From assembly GCA_026225945.1 (NCBI GenBank), contig JAMJFZ010000699.1, positions 881,001 through 945,000 of the forward strand: 64,000 nucleotides of DNA, given 5' to 3'. Source of the stretch: Cricetomys ansorgei (lineage: Eukaryota; Chordata; Mammalia; Rodentia; Nesomyidae). The first letter of the stretch is position 1, and every line of letters begins with the position of its first letter. A model generated the notes under the pieces. It saw only the letters and a program-made list of their open reading frames with translations. It was not told the origin of the DNA and searched no databases. The position numbers and the translations under genes are program-made. This document shows, piece by piece, positions 23,841-35,665 of the stretch.

Positions 23841-25479
23841 TTTCCTCCAAGGCCACTGGGGCTTTCTAATCTACCTTCCCCCACCAGCCAAACACTCCTT
23901 GAAGTCAGTGGCCATGCCATTTTTATTCAACATTATAGCCCCAAATATCAATCACAAGTCTTGGAACCTACTGGGGTCCTGATAAAGATTCACTAAAAGA
24001 ATGAATGGGGACATTGCTGGGGGTGATGCCTGAATTCTTATGAGCACTGAGCACTATCTATGGATGGATATGCTTCAGGAGCTAGTATATTTTTAAATAC
24101 AAGGTTCACATGAAGAGTATGGAATTCAAACCAACTGTCTTACTGTATTCTTTACTCAACAAATAAAAGTAATGCCACCTGCAGTTACTCACAATCTGCA
24201 AAATGTTTTGTATGGGAATGGAAGAGGTAATGGGCAATGAAAAAGTGAGGCCCAGTCCTATGATTCTTCCTCTCTGGTACATCCTGTTTCTAAGTCAAAA
24301 TGGAAAGCAGCAGGAAGAGGTTTCATGTCCCATGAAGCTTCTAATCCATCCGGACCCTATCAGTCCTGAGCAGGTCCTCTTAGCAAGGTGAAATGGTTCA
24401 CAGATTGCCAGTGGCAAGCAGCCCTCTCACAGACATCCACTTGCATGGGCCTGAGAAGAGTCTAGCCTGCCAGAAACACCCAAGATGGCTCTGCTCATTC
24501 TTATTCCCTGGTGACAAGGCAAGTTCCTGATTTGTCTAAGTAGAAGGAATAGTCTAGGGATATAGACCCCTTCCTAGGAGCTCCTCCCTCATAGCCTGTT
24601 CAGGAGTTCAGAGGCATCTTTGTCTTGAGCTAATATTTTATAAATGGCTTACTCCTTGCCTGCAGACACCAGTTCCAGGAAGGGATTAAAGACAGGCTTT
24701 GGATAGCTCCTGGTACACTTTACAGTCCCACACCAAAAGAGCAAGCTGATGGCTGAAGAAGAATGTCTTGGACAACTTACCTTCAATAGTCTGCCAGAAG
24801 AACTTCCTTTCTTTACATATCAGTGATAGCCAACACCTGAACAGCTTCTTTGAAACTTGAGATTTCATCCTGAGCTAAGGAGTAGGACATGGGAACTCAT
24901 AGAGCTGGGCTTAAAGAGGGAATAGGGGGCATGTGAGGGTATCACATCGAGATGTTTCACCAAGCCCGAGACGTACCCAGACCAAGAGGAGGCTGACTCA
25001 ACTCCACTGGTGCACCCTGCCCTTGAAGGTGCGGAGCTCTAGGGGGATTTTCTTTGGGCCACAAAAGGATCTAGAGTCAGGCACTCTGGGATTGCCCTCT
25101 GGCTTCTGCACAGAGATGCAGAGAAGCTCCAGACAAATCTTCTCCCTAGCCAGTCAGGACCAGAGTACTGAAAAAAAAGGGAGGGCAGCAATACGATGCT
25201 AGGCCCGCAGATGATGGGATGGAGGCTGTGAAAAGCATTGCCAAGGAGAAAGTGAGGTTGGGGCAAAGCAGGCACTGTGATCTCCAATGCACAGTTGCTG
25301 AGCACTTTCTAAGGAAGCCCCTTTCAGATAAAGACTCTGAGAAGTGAAGAGCAGAGGAGGAAGGGTGGGCCCTGTTGGCAGTGTACTAACTGAAGCTCTT
25401 TCTGGGAATAGTACAATTTTCAGAGTGGGCAGGGGGAGCTCCCATGCCTTTAACATCCTTCTAGTTGTTGGAATCTCAT
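23841..25479. other. unrecognised, repeat-poor sequence
   Basis: No recognised repeat or gene. Mixed-strand short open frames of 60-111 residues carry no domain. Confidence 0.4.
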
Positions 25480-25870
25480 ATTCATTTTCTTGTCTGGAAC
25501 ATATATTTGCTGATGTATCTGGCAAAACAAACAAATGGCTTCTAAATAAATTAGCTGTATTTATATTCAGTTTATTTTATGAGCATGAAAGGTTTAAACA
25601 GAAAGACTCCACATTACATGGATTAATTAGATGTTTTAAGCTAAGGGGAGAAGAAGAAAACTAAAAAAGCAAAACCAAGAAAATAAGTTGCAGAGCATAA
25701 TATACAACTCAGCAGGCTTTGATTTTCTGCAACGAAGCTATTAAAAAAATAATTAAGACACAAGCTACAAATTGATTCTATGCATAAATCAGACCCATCA
25801 AAGGCATATGTTTGTTTTTACATTATGATGTACATAAATTTGGCACAAACTATAAGCTTGGGCTGGGAAT
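25480..25870. promoter_or_regulatory. candidate conserved non-coding element (homeodomain/POU-type words)
   Basis: A non-repetitive AT-rich island in otherwise more GC-rich, repeat-poor DNA. It holds TTAATTAG (25623-25630), AATTAA (25750 on) and TATGCATAA (25779-25787), words bound by homeodomain and POU factors. The texture is like a developmental enhancer. Conservation cannot be seen from one sequence, so this is inference. Confidence 0.3.
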
Positions 25871-28800
25871 TAAACCTGAGCTCTGATCGGTGCCAGACAG
25901 AGAGACTGTGCTGCTGGTGATGCTTTCCTAACTCAGCCGCCTTAAAGGACTAGACAGAGGGAGTGAGGCTGCAAATGCATGGCCAAGGAGGCCATTGGGG
26001 TCCTCAGCCACCAGAGAAAATCCCTCTCTATAGGAACCAAAGGGCATTTCCTTTAGTTCCATTTGCAATGCAAAAACCAGCTCTTAGGACAGTTGCCAGA
26101 GCTGGGTTGCTTTTCTCCAGTTAAGCTCTGAGATGCCTATAATCTAGTGCTGCTCCAGAACCCTGTTGTGTCTACATGTGTCCTTAAACTTTAGTATTCC
26201 AGCAGAAAGCTGCAGAGACAGGAGTCCATGCTCCTGAAACCACAAGCAGGCTGGGAGAGATTGCTGTAGTGCTTATTGATAAGTGTTCCCAAACATCTCC
26301 ATCTCAGACTAAATACAAGGGCATGCCAGGTGAAAACACTGGCGATGTCTTACCATTAGGAATTCTCTCCTGGAAAGGAGGATGCCTTAGTGCCTTTGCT
26401 CCTATGGGCTGTTTTGAGGTAACAGTGGCAGGATCAGTGTAGCTACCAGCTGGAATACTTTTTCCCTCAAAGGGTGTTATTGAATTTGGGGGTCACAAAT
26501 GTGCCCCAAGGCACATTTTGCCTCCCACCCCCAACAAACCATTTAAAAGAATTTAATTAACAGTGGGAATCAGAAAAAGGAGATTTACTCAATGTGGCCA
26601 CATTAGGAAGAAGGGACCAAGAGATCTAGGGAATCAAGTTCATCTTCAGGATCCTGAAGTGAGATTAAAGTTGAAACAGAGGGACATGAAGGCACCCACC
26701 ATTGGTTCATCCGTGTCTGGGCTTCAGTCTCATCCTGTAAGGTGGTCTGGCAAGCTGCTACAACTGTGTGAAGTCTCTCTCAGGGAGGCAAGCCCTTCTT
26801 CTGGCTGGGGCCTTTTCTTTCTCCCACCATGAGATTCCTGGGAAAGCCCCATTTCTTTGGGCTTCATTGTTTCAGTAGTCCGTTAGATGGAGACACAAGT
26901 GTCTCTTTAGAACGTCTTCGTTGCTGCTAGATCCCTTATATTTGTGCTTCCTCTGATTCTCTCCAGGACCTAGGTCCTTAACTCCTGGAGGGCAGGTGAA
27001 GGGAAAGGAGAAAAGAGGGAGAATGAGGAAACATGCATCACCATAAAGTGTGCTTCATGTACCCAGAAGCGAGGCCCCTGAGGAAAATGAGGAGGGCTGC
27101 AGCACAGCTCACTCCCAGGGCTCTATCTTCCTGTGCAGGGGGAGGAGCCCTGGTGCTGGCTCTCACTACAGCCTGACCACTTCCTGTTTTGAGGCCTGCA
27201 CTTAACACAGCTACTGGGGATGGAGAAAGACTGCCCATTTTCCCAGGTGTGAAACCCTCTTGTGATTTGTTAGCCACCATTCTCATGACATCTCCTACCC
27301 TTGGCTTATGTGGATTCTCTCAAGAGCAGCCCCAAGTGCCGTCTGAACCCACCGTGTGAGACCTTGCAAACCGAGAGCTTGCGTGCATGATGACGGCAAA
27401 CTTTCCTGGCAGCCAAGCTCAGAGCATCTCAGCCTGAGGGCTGGGGGAGGCTCCTGCCCGTGGCAGTCCTGGCCAGATCTGGAACTACTGATTAGTTCTT
27501 ACTTTCCCATCTGGAAATACACCAACTCTTTTTATCCAAAGATTCACGACTCTCCCTGGAGGGTTAAAACATAAATAGCAGTTTCTAACCACACTAATAA
27601 ATAGATGAAGCTAAGCAAACAATTTATCAGCTGTCCTCACAGCCCCTCGGTGTGCCCGTCTGCCTGCCTGCCTCACTAATGTGCCCACCACTTTCCCTGG
27701 GCACGCTCTCATTCTGCAAAGGCTGAGAGAGAGGCTGGCCAAGTGGGTCTAAAAATAAAATGAACAAGAGGCAGAGAACAAGCTGCTACCACCCAAGCGG
27801 AGGATGTTGTCTGCCCAGCGACAGCCATAGTGCCAGAAGCTTAGATAGAGTTGTTGATGAGGGGCTTTGGTCCCCTTCAGCCCCTTAAGGCTTGCCCACA
27901 TTGGTATTCCCTTGGCCTGGGGAGTATGGGTTTCTTTATCAGTTGCATCATGAGGTAGCATCATATTTCTGAAGCTTCAGTGTAGTGGTGGATTGGGGTT
28001 CAGGGGTGAGGCCTGCCCCTCCCAGTCTCTGAATGGCTACATCTTTCCCTCTCCAAGCAGCAGGCAGTCAGAGCTGACTAAGCCATCTCAGGTTGTCCCA
28101 CACTGCTCTGAACCTCAAGTTGGCCCATTCCTAAGGATATAAGAGGGGCAGACAAGACTTCTCAGGCCAGGTAGGCCCCAAGTCCAAGCTGCTGACAGGT
28201 CAGGCAACCTCAACCACAGGGGCCAAGGATATGCCCAAGGACACATGCAAGTCAGGATAAAGCAGAGGCCCTGCATCCTGGGTCAGGCCTCTTGGCAGGG
28301 CTTTCTAAGGGGGCAGTGGGCCATGGAGGATCCAGCAGCTTATCCCAGATACTCAGAAGTAGCATGCTCAGTGCCAAGCCATGTGGGAGCTTTCCTCCAG
28401 GTGACTCTGTAGGCTTGCTCTGGGTCATTCAGAGTCTTGTCCAAAGCTCACCCGGTGTCTGTCTAGTGCATGGTTCTCAAGGGTGTGAGATGCATCTCAG
28501 AAGCAACTGCCCAGGTCCCAGGGTGGCGCTGCTGGTGACTGTCAGGGCTGTCCCACTGAGTGCCTAAGGAGCCATGGTAGGCCCTTCATTCCCTGCAGGC
28601 TAGCAGAAGACCCAAGAAGTGGGCTTCACTCTGAGTCATCCCAAGGAAGGCACTCCTCCTAGTTAGACATAGGCCCGTGGCTCTCTCAATGTTAGGCCAC
28701 TGTGCAAAATAGCAGGTGAGAGCTGGATCACTGGGCACTGGCTGGCCACTGGACTGGGTCGGATGCACACAGGGATTTTGATGGAGGGCAGCATGGCTCT

Positions 28801-30919
28801 AGTGACAGAACCTTGCTGTGTCGCAGCACTGAAATGCCTGTATCCCCAGCATGGCAGGGCCCACTGCAGAGGCACAGTGTGTAATCAATCCACTCCTCCT
28901 ACTGCCTAACTTGCTATGGAGTGTCTACCGAGGCCCAAACAGTAGCCACAGCTCATATCAGGACAAATGGCATTTAGGCAGGGTCAGGGGTCATGCTTTG
29001 GAGAAGGAGATATTTAACTGACCAGGACAGAGCTGGAAGGGGCTCCTGGGCAGCTAAGGGCTCCCAAAAGGACTCAGAAGTTCCCATCAGAGGTCTCCTG
29101 GAATTTTATGAAACAAAACAACCTTCTGTGTGGTCCTAGTGGGTATGGTGCTGAGGGAGGGAAGAGGGGTAGGGATTGAGGAGGGGTCTATCACTCCATG
29201 GGACTCTTACTGCTGTTTCTTCCTCATTGCCAAACAGATACCCAGAAGCCTGCTGGCCACAGTCCATTTAGATTTTCCTAAAGATTCTAACCAACTGACC
29301 AAACCCAAACTTCTCTGTCCCTCATCTCACTGGTCCATAAGGAGACCACTGAGATGATTCCTGAAGGTGTTCCAGTATCCATCACTTCGTCCCTCAGGCA
29401 CGTCTGTTTCTTTCTCTTGCTCCATCCTCCAGGATGACCCATGTGCACATCCTCTCCCAGGCTCCACAGCTGGATCCCAGAACCTTTTACCATAGACCTC
29501 CGCTGTGCTTCTTAGGTCCACAAAGGCCCCATCTGCATCAGCTGACAAAGCTCACCCTCTGCTGTGTCTCTAGTTTTTCCCTCCTTTTCTCCATGGCCTC
29601 ACAAGTTAGGCTTCCTTAGCCATGCTCCCGGCTTGGCTTTGTTGGGTCTGCCTGGGACTGGGCCCTACTGCACTTTTCAGGGAAACACCGGAGTACCATA
29701 ACACCACGGGAAGAACTGATCACTAGCTTCTACAAATTATGGGTTATTTTGGTTTTTGTAACTAGTCCTAGTAACTAGTTTTTTGACTGTTCACAGCCCC
29801 TTCCCCTAAATTACTTTCTTTGTGTGTGCATAGTGTATGTTGAATGACACTCCCATGTCACTGGCTCTCTACAGGCCCTACTTAGACAGACCAGAAAAAA
29901 GGGACCTTTTGGAAGGGACACTTTCTTCTCAGCTGTCTATTCAGTCAACTTCTGTGAAAACAGAAGCATTTATGAAAAGAGCATCTCTATCCAATCTCCT
30001 GCAGTTCTACCTTTCCTTTTAGCTTTTTTGGAAAGAAAGTCTGGAAGGAATCTGGCTTCTGATTTCCTGGTGGTCTATATGACACTCCTCCTCTTCACAA
30101 TGCAAAAAGCAAAGATGGGGAACCAAAGCCAACTGACCCCTGCCTGTGAAAAGGCTGTTGTTCCCACATTCCTCAAGAGCTGCAGAGATTTCAAAGCAAA
30201 CAGGCTGCAGAGGGACAGTTAGGCTGATGGAGGCTCTCTGGATTCCCATCCCATTCCTTTTTAACTGCCTCAGTGCCAGCTGAACTAAAGCCCCAGGAGG
30301 TGAAACTGAACCCAAGGATTTCCCCAGCTATCTGGAATGAAGCTTTAAATTCTATAATTAGAGTCCTAGAATGTCAGGACTGTTGAGGCCCTTAGGATCA
30401 GCTGGCCTGTCTCCATCACATCATTGACAAGTGTGGTACAAAGTCCAGCTGGGGGCCTACCTCCTGCCTCCCTCCCTCCTGCACCCTCTCCCTGTGAGGG
30501 CCTTCCTACTACCTCTTTCTACTCATCTTTTCTGGCAGCCAGAATGAGCAGTCTAAAGGTACCTGGTGAGTGGAACCAGAGCTGTTATACACTCTCCAGG
30601 ATCAGAAAGGCAGTCAGACTTCTCAGCAGGCAAGTGTCAAATTTCTTTCCCTAGAGATCCTATCACCTTCATGAAGACACAGAGTATGTCTGGCCCTTAC
30701 TTCACCACTCCTGAGTCCTTTACATCTTTTTTGGTTGGTTCTGTTCCCTGAACATTCCAAGCAGTTTCCTATCCCAACTGTTTTTCAGAACAAGATGCCA
30801 TCCAATTCTAGTTGTCTCTTAGGTCCTTCTCCTTTGGAAAGGTCCATCTTCCAGGCCCTTTCTGCTGCAAATCGTTTCAAAAGATAGCATCATCCATCAT
30901 CTCCAGCTCCACACCTTGT
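25871..30919. other. long GC-richer, repeat-poor single-copy-like stretch
   Basis: About 5 kb in which I recognise no SINE, LINE, LTR or DNA transposon, unusual for this window. No open frame exceeds about 100 residues and none shows a domain. CpG dinucleotides are scarce, so it is not a CpG island. The segment 30640-30910 has a C/T-rich texture vaguely like L2 but was not called. Confidence 0.5.
27587..27633. promoter_or_regulatory. compact RUNX / FOX / GATA / E-box motif group
   Basis: Within 47 bases stand AACCACA (27587-27593, RUNX type), GCAAACA (27615-27621, forkhead type), TTATCAG (27624-27630, GATA type) and CAGCTG (27628-27633, E-box) overlapping the GATA word. It lies in repeat-free DNA. 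Each word is short, so chance is possible. Confidence 0.25.
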
Positions 30920-31065
30920 GATTCACTTATTTATTCAAATGATATTTCATCAGATCCCCTGGAAGGCAGGAACTGCTCTAGGCACACAGGGGACAGCAGA
31001 AATTGAGATGATCTCTGCCATCATAGAGAAGAAATTCAAGTGGGAAGAGAGAACCAATAAGAGGT
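30920..31065 (-). mobile_element. L2 LINE 3' end, antisense
   Basis: 'TATTTATTCAAATGATATTT', 'GGCAGGAACTGCTCTAGGCA', 'CACAGGGGACAGCAGAAATT' and 'ATGATCTCTGCCATCATAGA' match the reverse complement of the L2 3' terminus (...TAGGTGCTCAATAAATATTTG). Confidence 0.66.
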
Positions 31066-31082
31066 ACAAATTATGCAAGTTT

Positions 31083-31302
31083 TAAAATTTTTATTTATTA
31101 TTTTATGTGTGTGGGTGTTAGCCTGCATAAATGTCTGTGTACCATGTGTGTTCCTCATGTTTGTGGAGGCCAGAAGAGGTGTCAGATCCCCTAGAACTGG
31201 TGTTCAGATTGTTGTGAGTCACCACATGGGTGCTGGGAACAAACTCAGGTTCTATGGAAGAGCACCCACTGCTCTTAATTGCTGAGGCATCTCTCTAGCC
31301 CC
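31083..31302 (-). mobile_element. B3 SINE, antisense
   Basis: An A/T-rich tail ('TTTTTATTTATTATTTTATG') is followed by 'TTGTGGAGGCCAGAAGAGGT', 'CCACATGGGTGCTGGGAACA' and 'GCTCTTAATTGCTGAGGCAT'. It ends with 'CTCTCTAGCCCC', the reversed tRNA-like head. Near full length and well preserved. Confidence 0.96.
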
Positions 31303-31542
31303 TAGCATGCAGTTTTTTAGAGGTGTAATTTGTTTCTCATGCAATGTCTAAACTTTCAAACCTTCAAGTAGTCCTTACTTCACATTTGTTTAGTTAATTT
31401 GTTCACATACTTTGAGTTCACATCGGTATAGTTACTTTGCTTGTGCCCCTGGCCCTCCCTAGGCATTGAGCTCCTTGAGAACCCAATACCAGGGCTTCTG
31501 TCCAGCTTCCCCAGCATCAAAAATCCACTCAAGAAATGTTTG

Positions 31543-31757
31543 TGGCCAGATGTAGGAGAGCACAGGTGTAATTCCTGCTCATGGAAGGCTGAGGCAGAAG
31601 GACAACAAGTTCTAAGCCATCCTGCTGCATGTAGTGAAGAAAACAAAACCAGAAAGATGGATGAATACAAAGAAAGCAATCCCCTGTGGTGGGTGATCCA
31701 AGACTGGCCTAGCATGCCTGAGGCTCTGAGCTTGAGTCCTGGTACTGAAAGTAGACA
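31543..31757 (+). mobile_element. B1-like SINE followed by an ID-like segment
   Basis: The B1-like part is 31543-31660 ('GGCCAGATGTAGGAGAGCAC', 'GGAAGGCTGAGGCAGAAGGA'). The ID-like part is 31688-31757 ('GGCCTAGCATGCCTGAGGCT', 'CTTGAGTCCTGGTACTGAAA'). B4 elements have the ID part first, so the order here suggests two neighbouring insertions rather than one B4. Confidence 0.62.
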
Positions 31758-31804
31758 AATGAATAACCACATGGATATTGTGTGGATAAATGTGTGTATG
31801 TGCT

Positions 31805-31835
<31 letters not shown>

Positions 31836-31872
31836 GTGTGTGTGCGTAGATGAATGAATGAATGAATGAATG
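31805..31872. repeat. (TG)n with CG steps, then (GAAT)n
   Basis: TG repeat at 31805-31844 with two GC/CG interruptions, followed after a short spacer by five GAAT units. Degenerate GA-T words trail on to about 32010. Open frames on the minus strand (182 and 195 residues) owe their length to the Thr-His repeat. Confidence 0.93.
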
Positions 31873-33339
31873 AGCGGGTAAGGGTGTCTGACTGTGAGTA
31901 GATGAGCGAGTGAATGGACAAGTAACAAATGTCAGCAGATGGGCAACAGGAGAACGAGTATGACAGAGTGAGCAGTGGGGGAAATGTGACAGCGAACGAA
32001 TGTGAGAGCAGAGGGAAAAGTATGTCGGCTCAGAGACCTCGGTGAGATTTTGATTTTTCTGAAGCAAAGTTTCTAGATTCAAAAGTTGTGTGGCTGAGGC
32101 ATAGAATTTCTGGAAACCAAGGATAAAGCTCTTATGAATTCTCACATCCCGGAACAAATGAGAGATGGCTCGAGACTTCAGGTTTGCAGACCTTGCCACA
32201 TTTCAAGCGTCCTGTGACTGAGGACACTGGCCCTGTTTTCAGGAAACGGTGTTTCCAGGGGACTCATTTTGCTGTCAGCCCATGTAGTTCAGAACACACT
32301 CCCATGCTCTCACACACCTTCCATTTTTTGCAAGCCTTAGTAGAACTGAGAATGAAGAACACTCTTCCCCCTCATATAAAAAAAATCATGTCTGCTCTTC
32401 CCATACCTCATTCTTTATGAATGTGTTTTGGAATTAGCTAATCCCAATTACGAAATCTTCTTTAATTATTTGCCAAAGCTTTCCAGGTCCCTTTTTCACC
32501 AATTGAATCTTAGGTCAAAGTTTAGTTTTATTTGATATTTAAACTATGAAGGAAATGGTTTTATGATCTAAGATTCAAATAGCCTATTTGAAGCAATCTG
32601 ACTGGTAGTGTCATTGAATTTTGAACAGTACATTAGTCTTTTCACAACATAATCTGCTATAGGACTTTATTTTCTCAAGGAACTTGCTTCATCTCTCTGC
32701 TTTTTACACACACGGTCTCTGTAAGTATGCTTTTGGCTTTTCAGTAAGATTAGTCCTCAATGCTTTGGTGCCCATCAGCAGTATCAGGAAAGTGCGAGGA
32801 AGGCTGCAGTGTGCATCTAAATGCACTAGGCCAAGAAATAAAAAGCATTTGTGTGAATTTATGGATATTCAAAGTGCATTTGTGGATATGTTTAAGTTCA
32901 CAGTGCTCCATGAACTAGCCCAGGGCTAGCTGTTATGTTTTCCTGTTAACTGACCTTCTCTGTTAGTTTTCATAGTTGTTTTCATTGCTGCTACCCTTGT
33001 GCCGTGTCTGATTTTCCACTGAAAACACAGTTGCTTAGTGATCAGATAATATATGTCTAGATAGCGTTGTGATCAAACTATGTTCAGTCTGCAAAGCAGA
33101 TCCAGTTTGTCACGCCTAAGGGGGTGAGTGTGGCCCAAAACCCTGCTTCAGCTCTCAAATACCCAGCCACTTGTCATTGCTCAACAGCCTGGAAAATAGA
33201 TCTTTATAGAGTCAAGGCTACTCTGCTTGATTGTCTCTAGCATGAACTGAGCTTTCAGGATCGAGTAGTGGAAAACACTTCTCTAACTACTTTATGTGTA
33301 TCCTTCATCAAACTAGAATTATATCTTAGCTTCCAAGCT
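31873..33339. other. unrecognised sequence
   Basis: No recognised repeat or gene beyond the trailing GA-T words. Short open frames lack features. Confidence 0.4.
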
Positions 33340-33740
33340 GGGAAAGCTTGACACTATTTTTCAGGCTCCAACTTCCTCCCTCTTAAACTGACTCATAGCA
33401 AAATGCCATAATTTCATCTTTCCCTTCTAAATATCTTTTGGATGTACCTCTTCATTTCTGTTTGTACTGCAAACTTCTTGCGACAGACCTCTGAGAATAT
33501 CAGCCTTGGAAGGCTAGATTAACCTCCATGTTCTTTTCTAGGCTCCACACTGAGATGTGATTCTCAGATTTATCATCCTAAAGAACTCCTTCATAGTCTT
33601 GTTTGTCTCTGACGTGCCAGGGTACTCCTTAACTTATTTGGTCAAGTCCAAGCTTTCCGGTTGATTGTCAGGACACTTACTAATCTGGCTATCCCTATTT
33701 TTAGCCTTTTAATTCTTGTTGAGCAGTCTGTGTCAATAAA
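33340..33740 (+). mobile_element. diverged L2 LINE fragment
   Basis: 'TTATCATCCTAAAGAACTCC', 'GGTCAAGTCCAAGCTTTCCG' and 'CTTACTAATCTGGCTATCCC' follow the L2 order (CTAAAAC..., AAAGTCCAAACTCCT..., ATAATCTGGC...). High divergence keeps confidence moderate. Confidence 0.5.
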
Positions 33741-34624
33741 TGTTCATCGAGATTTGCCTGCTATAGTTTTGGCACTAGGAAAAAGAGAGTGATGGAGTAG
33801 AAGGGTGAGCCTACAGGCAGACTCATGTATAAATCAGCTATGGTTGATGACAGAGAAATACTGCACATGAGTGGAGAAGAGATTGTCTTCTCAGTCAGTT
33901 TTACAAGGATAACTTGAGTTTATTTAAGGATTTGAAAAATGAAATACAACTTAGATGGTAGAGGTAAAACTGTAAGACTTTCAGAAGGTTGTGTAGGAAA
34001 ATGTCTTCCTGACCTAAGAGTAGGGAAAGAGCTCTTGAACATGATATAAATGCATGAAACGAATGGAAAAGATAGACCAGATTGACTATATGATAATAAA
34101 GAAGTCCTATTTGTTCAAAATGGAGCAGAGGATGAAAAAGCAAGCCACAAACTGAAAAAAGGTATCTGTAACACCCAACACTGGTAAAGGGTTTCTATCT
34201 AGAAAGATTTAAAAAAGATGTGTAAATTATTGATAAATAGGTGGACAACTCAATCAAAAGCTGGTAAAAGTCTGAGTGGATAAATATTAAGCCAGGAAAT
34301 TCAAATGATTAATAACTGTGTGAAACAGTGCTAGACATCGTACTAACCAGAGAAATTAAAATGAAATCTATAGTAATAGTCATTACTCAACAGAATGGCC
34401 CAAATTAGCTGGATTAATAACAACAAGTACTGGTGAGGATGGAGAGCTTCTGGAATTCTCCAACATTGCTTCATGGTAGGAGTGCTCAATGTAGTTGGGA
34501 AACATTTGTATATCTAGTAGAGCTGAATATAGTTACATTGAATGACCTAGCACTTCAGTTTCCTTGTACATTAGTGAAATGAGTATACATGCCTATCAAC
34601 ACAAATTGAAATGGTACACACAGA

Positions 34625-35262
34625 ATCTAAGCTCTGGAGGAGAACCTAACTGTCTACTGTGAAGCATGAACAAATAATTTGTGATAAATTCCTATGGAAA
34701 GCATATAAGTTAATACTGAAGACACTCCCACATCTAAGGCTCAAGGGACCACTGTTGAAGAGGGGACAGAAAGATTATAAGAATCAGAGGAGAAGGGAAT
34801 TTGCTGTGAGATTGTGTCTCCTAGTAAGATCAGAAGCTATCCTCATAATGTCTCACCAATATGACTGCCCAAATGTGAAATGAACAGGAAGGACACCAAC
34901 TGACATGCCAAAATGGACAGGGAAATCCCATGAGGCCTCAACCCTACACAAAAACTACAGGCAACTGTGTAAGCTGGGAGAGGGAGAGGTGGTCTTCCCA
35001 AGTGAAGAACACACCAATTGATTGTTCAGTTCCATATGGTCATCCCTGAGAACATGCATGCAGATATCATTATATGGACTGAACAGGTTATATTTAGGAG
35101 TATATATTAGTATACACATATGCATGCGATTACAATTAGTAGAACAAGAGGTCATGAACTTGAAGGACAACAGGGAAAGGTATATGAGAAGGTTCAAAGG
35201 AAAGAAAGGGAAGGAAGAGTTGTTGTAATTATATTACAATCTCAAAAATAAAAATAAATAAA
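34625..35262 (+). mobile_element. rodent Lx-type L1 3' UTR
   Basis: Sense-strand markers in order: 'GAAGAGGGGACAGAAAGATT', 'TAATGTCTCACCAATATGAC', 'TCAACCCTACACAAAAACTA', 'GGTCTTCCCAAGTGAAGAAC', 'GACTGAACAGGTTATATTTA', 'ACAAGAGGTCATGAACTTGA' and 'GTAATTATATTACAATCTCA', then an A-rich tail. 5'-truncated, inserted within the older L1M. Confidence 0.92.
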
Positions 35263-35324
35263 AATGTGAATGAATCTTTAAAGCACAACGTGAAGTAAAA
35301 GAGACCAGATAAAATAAATATGAT

Positions 35325-35437
35325 GCTGGCCATGATGCTATTTGGTGGGAATCTCAGCACTTGGGAGGCTGAAGCAGGAGTATCACAAGTTTGAGACCAG
35401 CCTGGGCTACATAGTGAGATCTTACTTCAAAAAAATA
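35325..35437 (+). mobile_element. B1 SINE
   Basis: 'CTCAGCACTTGGGAGGCTGA', 'GAGACCAGCCTGGGCTACAT' and a short A tail. Its 7SL-derived body is well recognisable. It interrupts the same L1M just right of the Lx insertion. Confidence 0.88.
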
Positions 35438-35665
35438 GCACCAACGAAGAGGCAAAGTTAAATATTGAAAAAAGAATGCGCATTTCATAGAAGTGTATAC
35501 ACACAAGGGATAGAATCCAAATCAGGTCAGTGGACTGCACTGATGGAAAGTTCCTAGTTTTGATATGACATTGTTGTTATAGAAGTTGTTATGGATATAT
35601 GCATCCTCCCTGTCTTACTTTAGCAACTTCCAATGAAATCTATAATTATTTTAAAATTAAATCTT

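Larger units (their letters stand above)
33868..35665 (+). mobile_element. old L1M ORF2/3' UTR, split by Lx and B1 insertions
   Basis: Three collinear pieces of one old sense-strand L1. 33868-34600 is ORF2 3' part ('AAGCAAGCCACAAACTGAAA', 'GTACTGGTGAGGATGGAGAG'). 35263-35324 continues with 'GAATGAATCTTTAAAGCACA' and 'GTGAAGTAAAAGAGACCAGA'. 35438-35665 is the 3' UTR ('TGATGGAAAGTTCCTAGTTT', 'TATGGATATATGCATCCTCC'). The pieces match consecutive parts of the mammalian L1M 3' region. About 130-150 consensus bases seem missing before the Lx copy. All reading frames are broken. Confidence 0.75.

Noticed and set aside
31380..32199. 182- and 195-residue minus-strand open frames with Thr-His repeats, and a 138-residue plus-strand frame
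   Set aside because: They cross a TG/CA microsatellite and a B1/ID SINE; no domain and no gene context.
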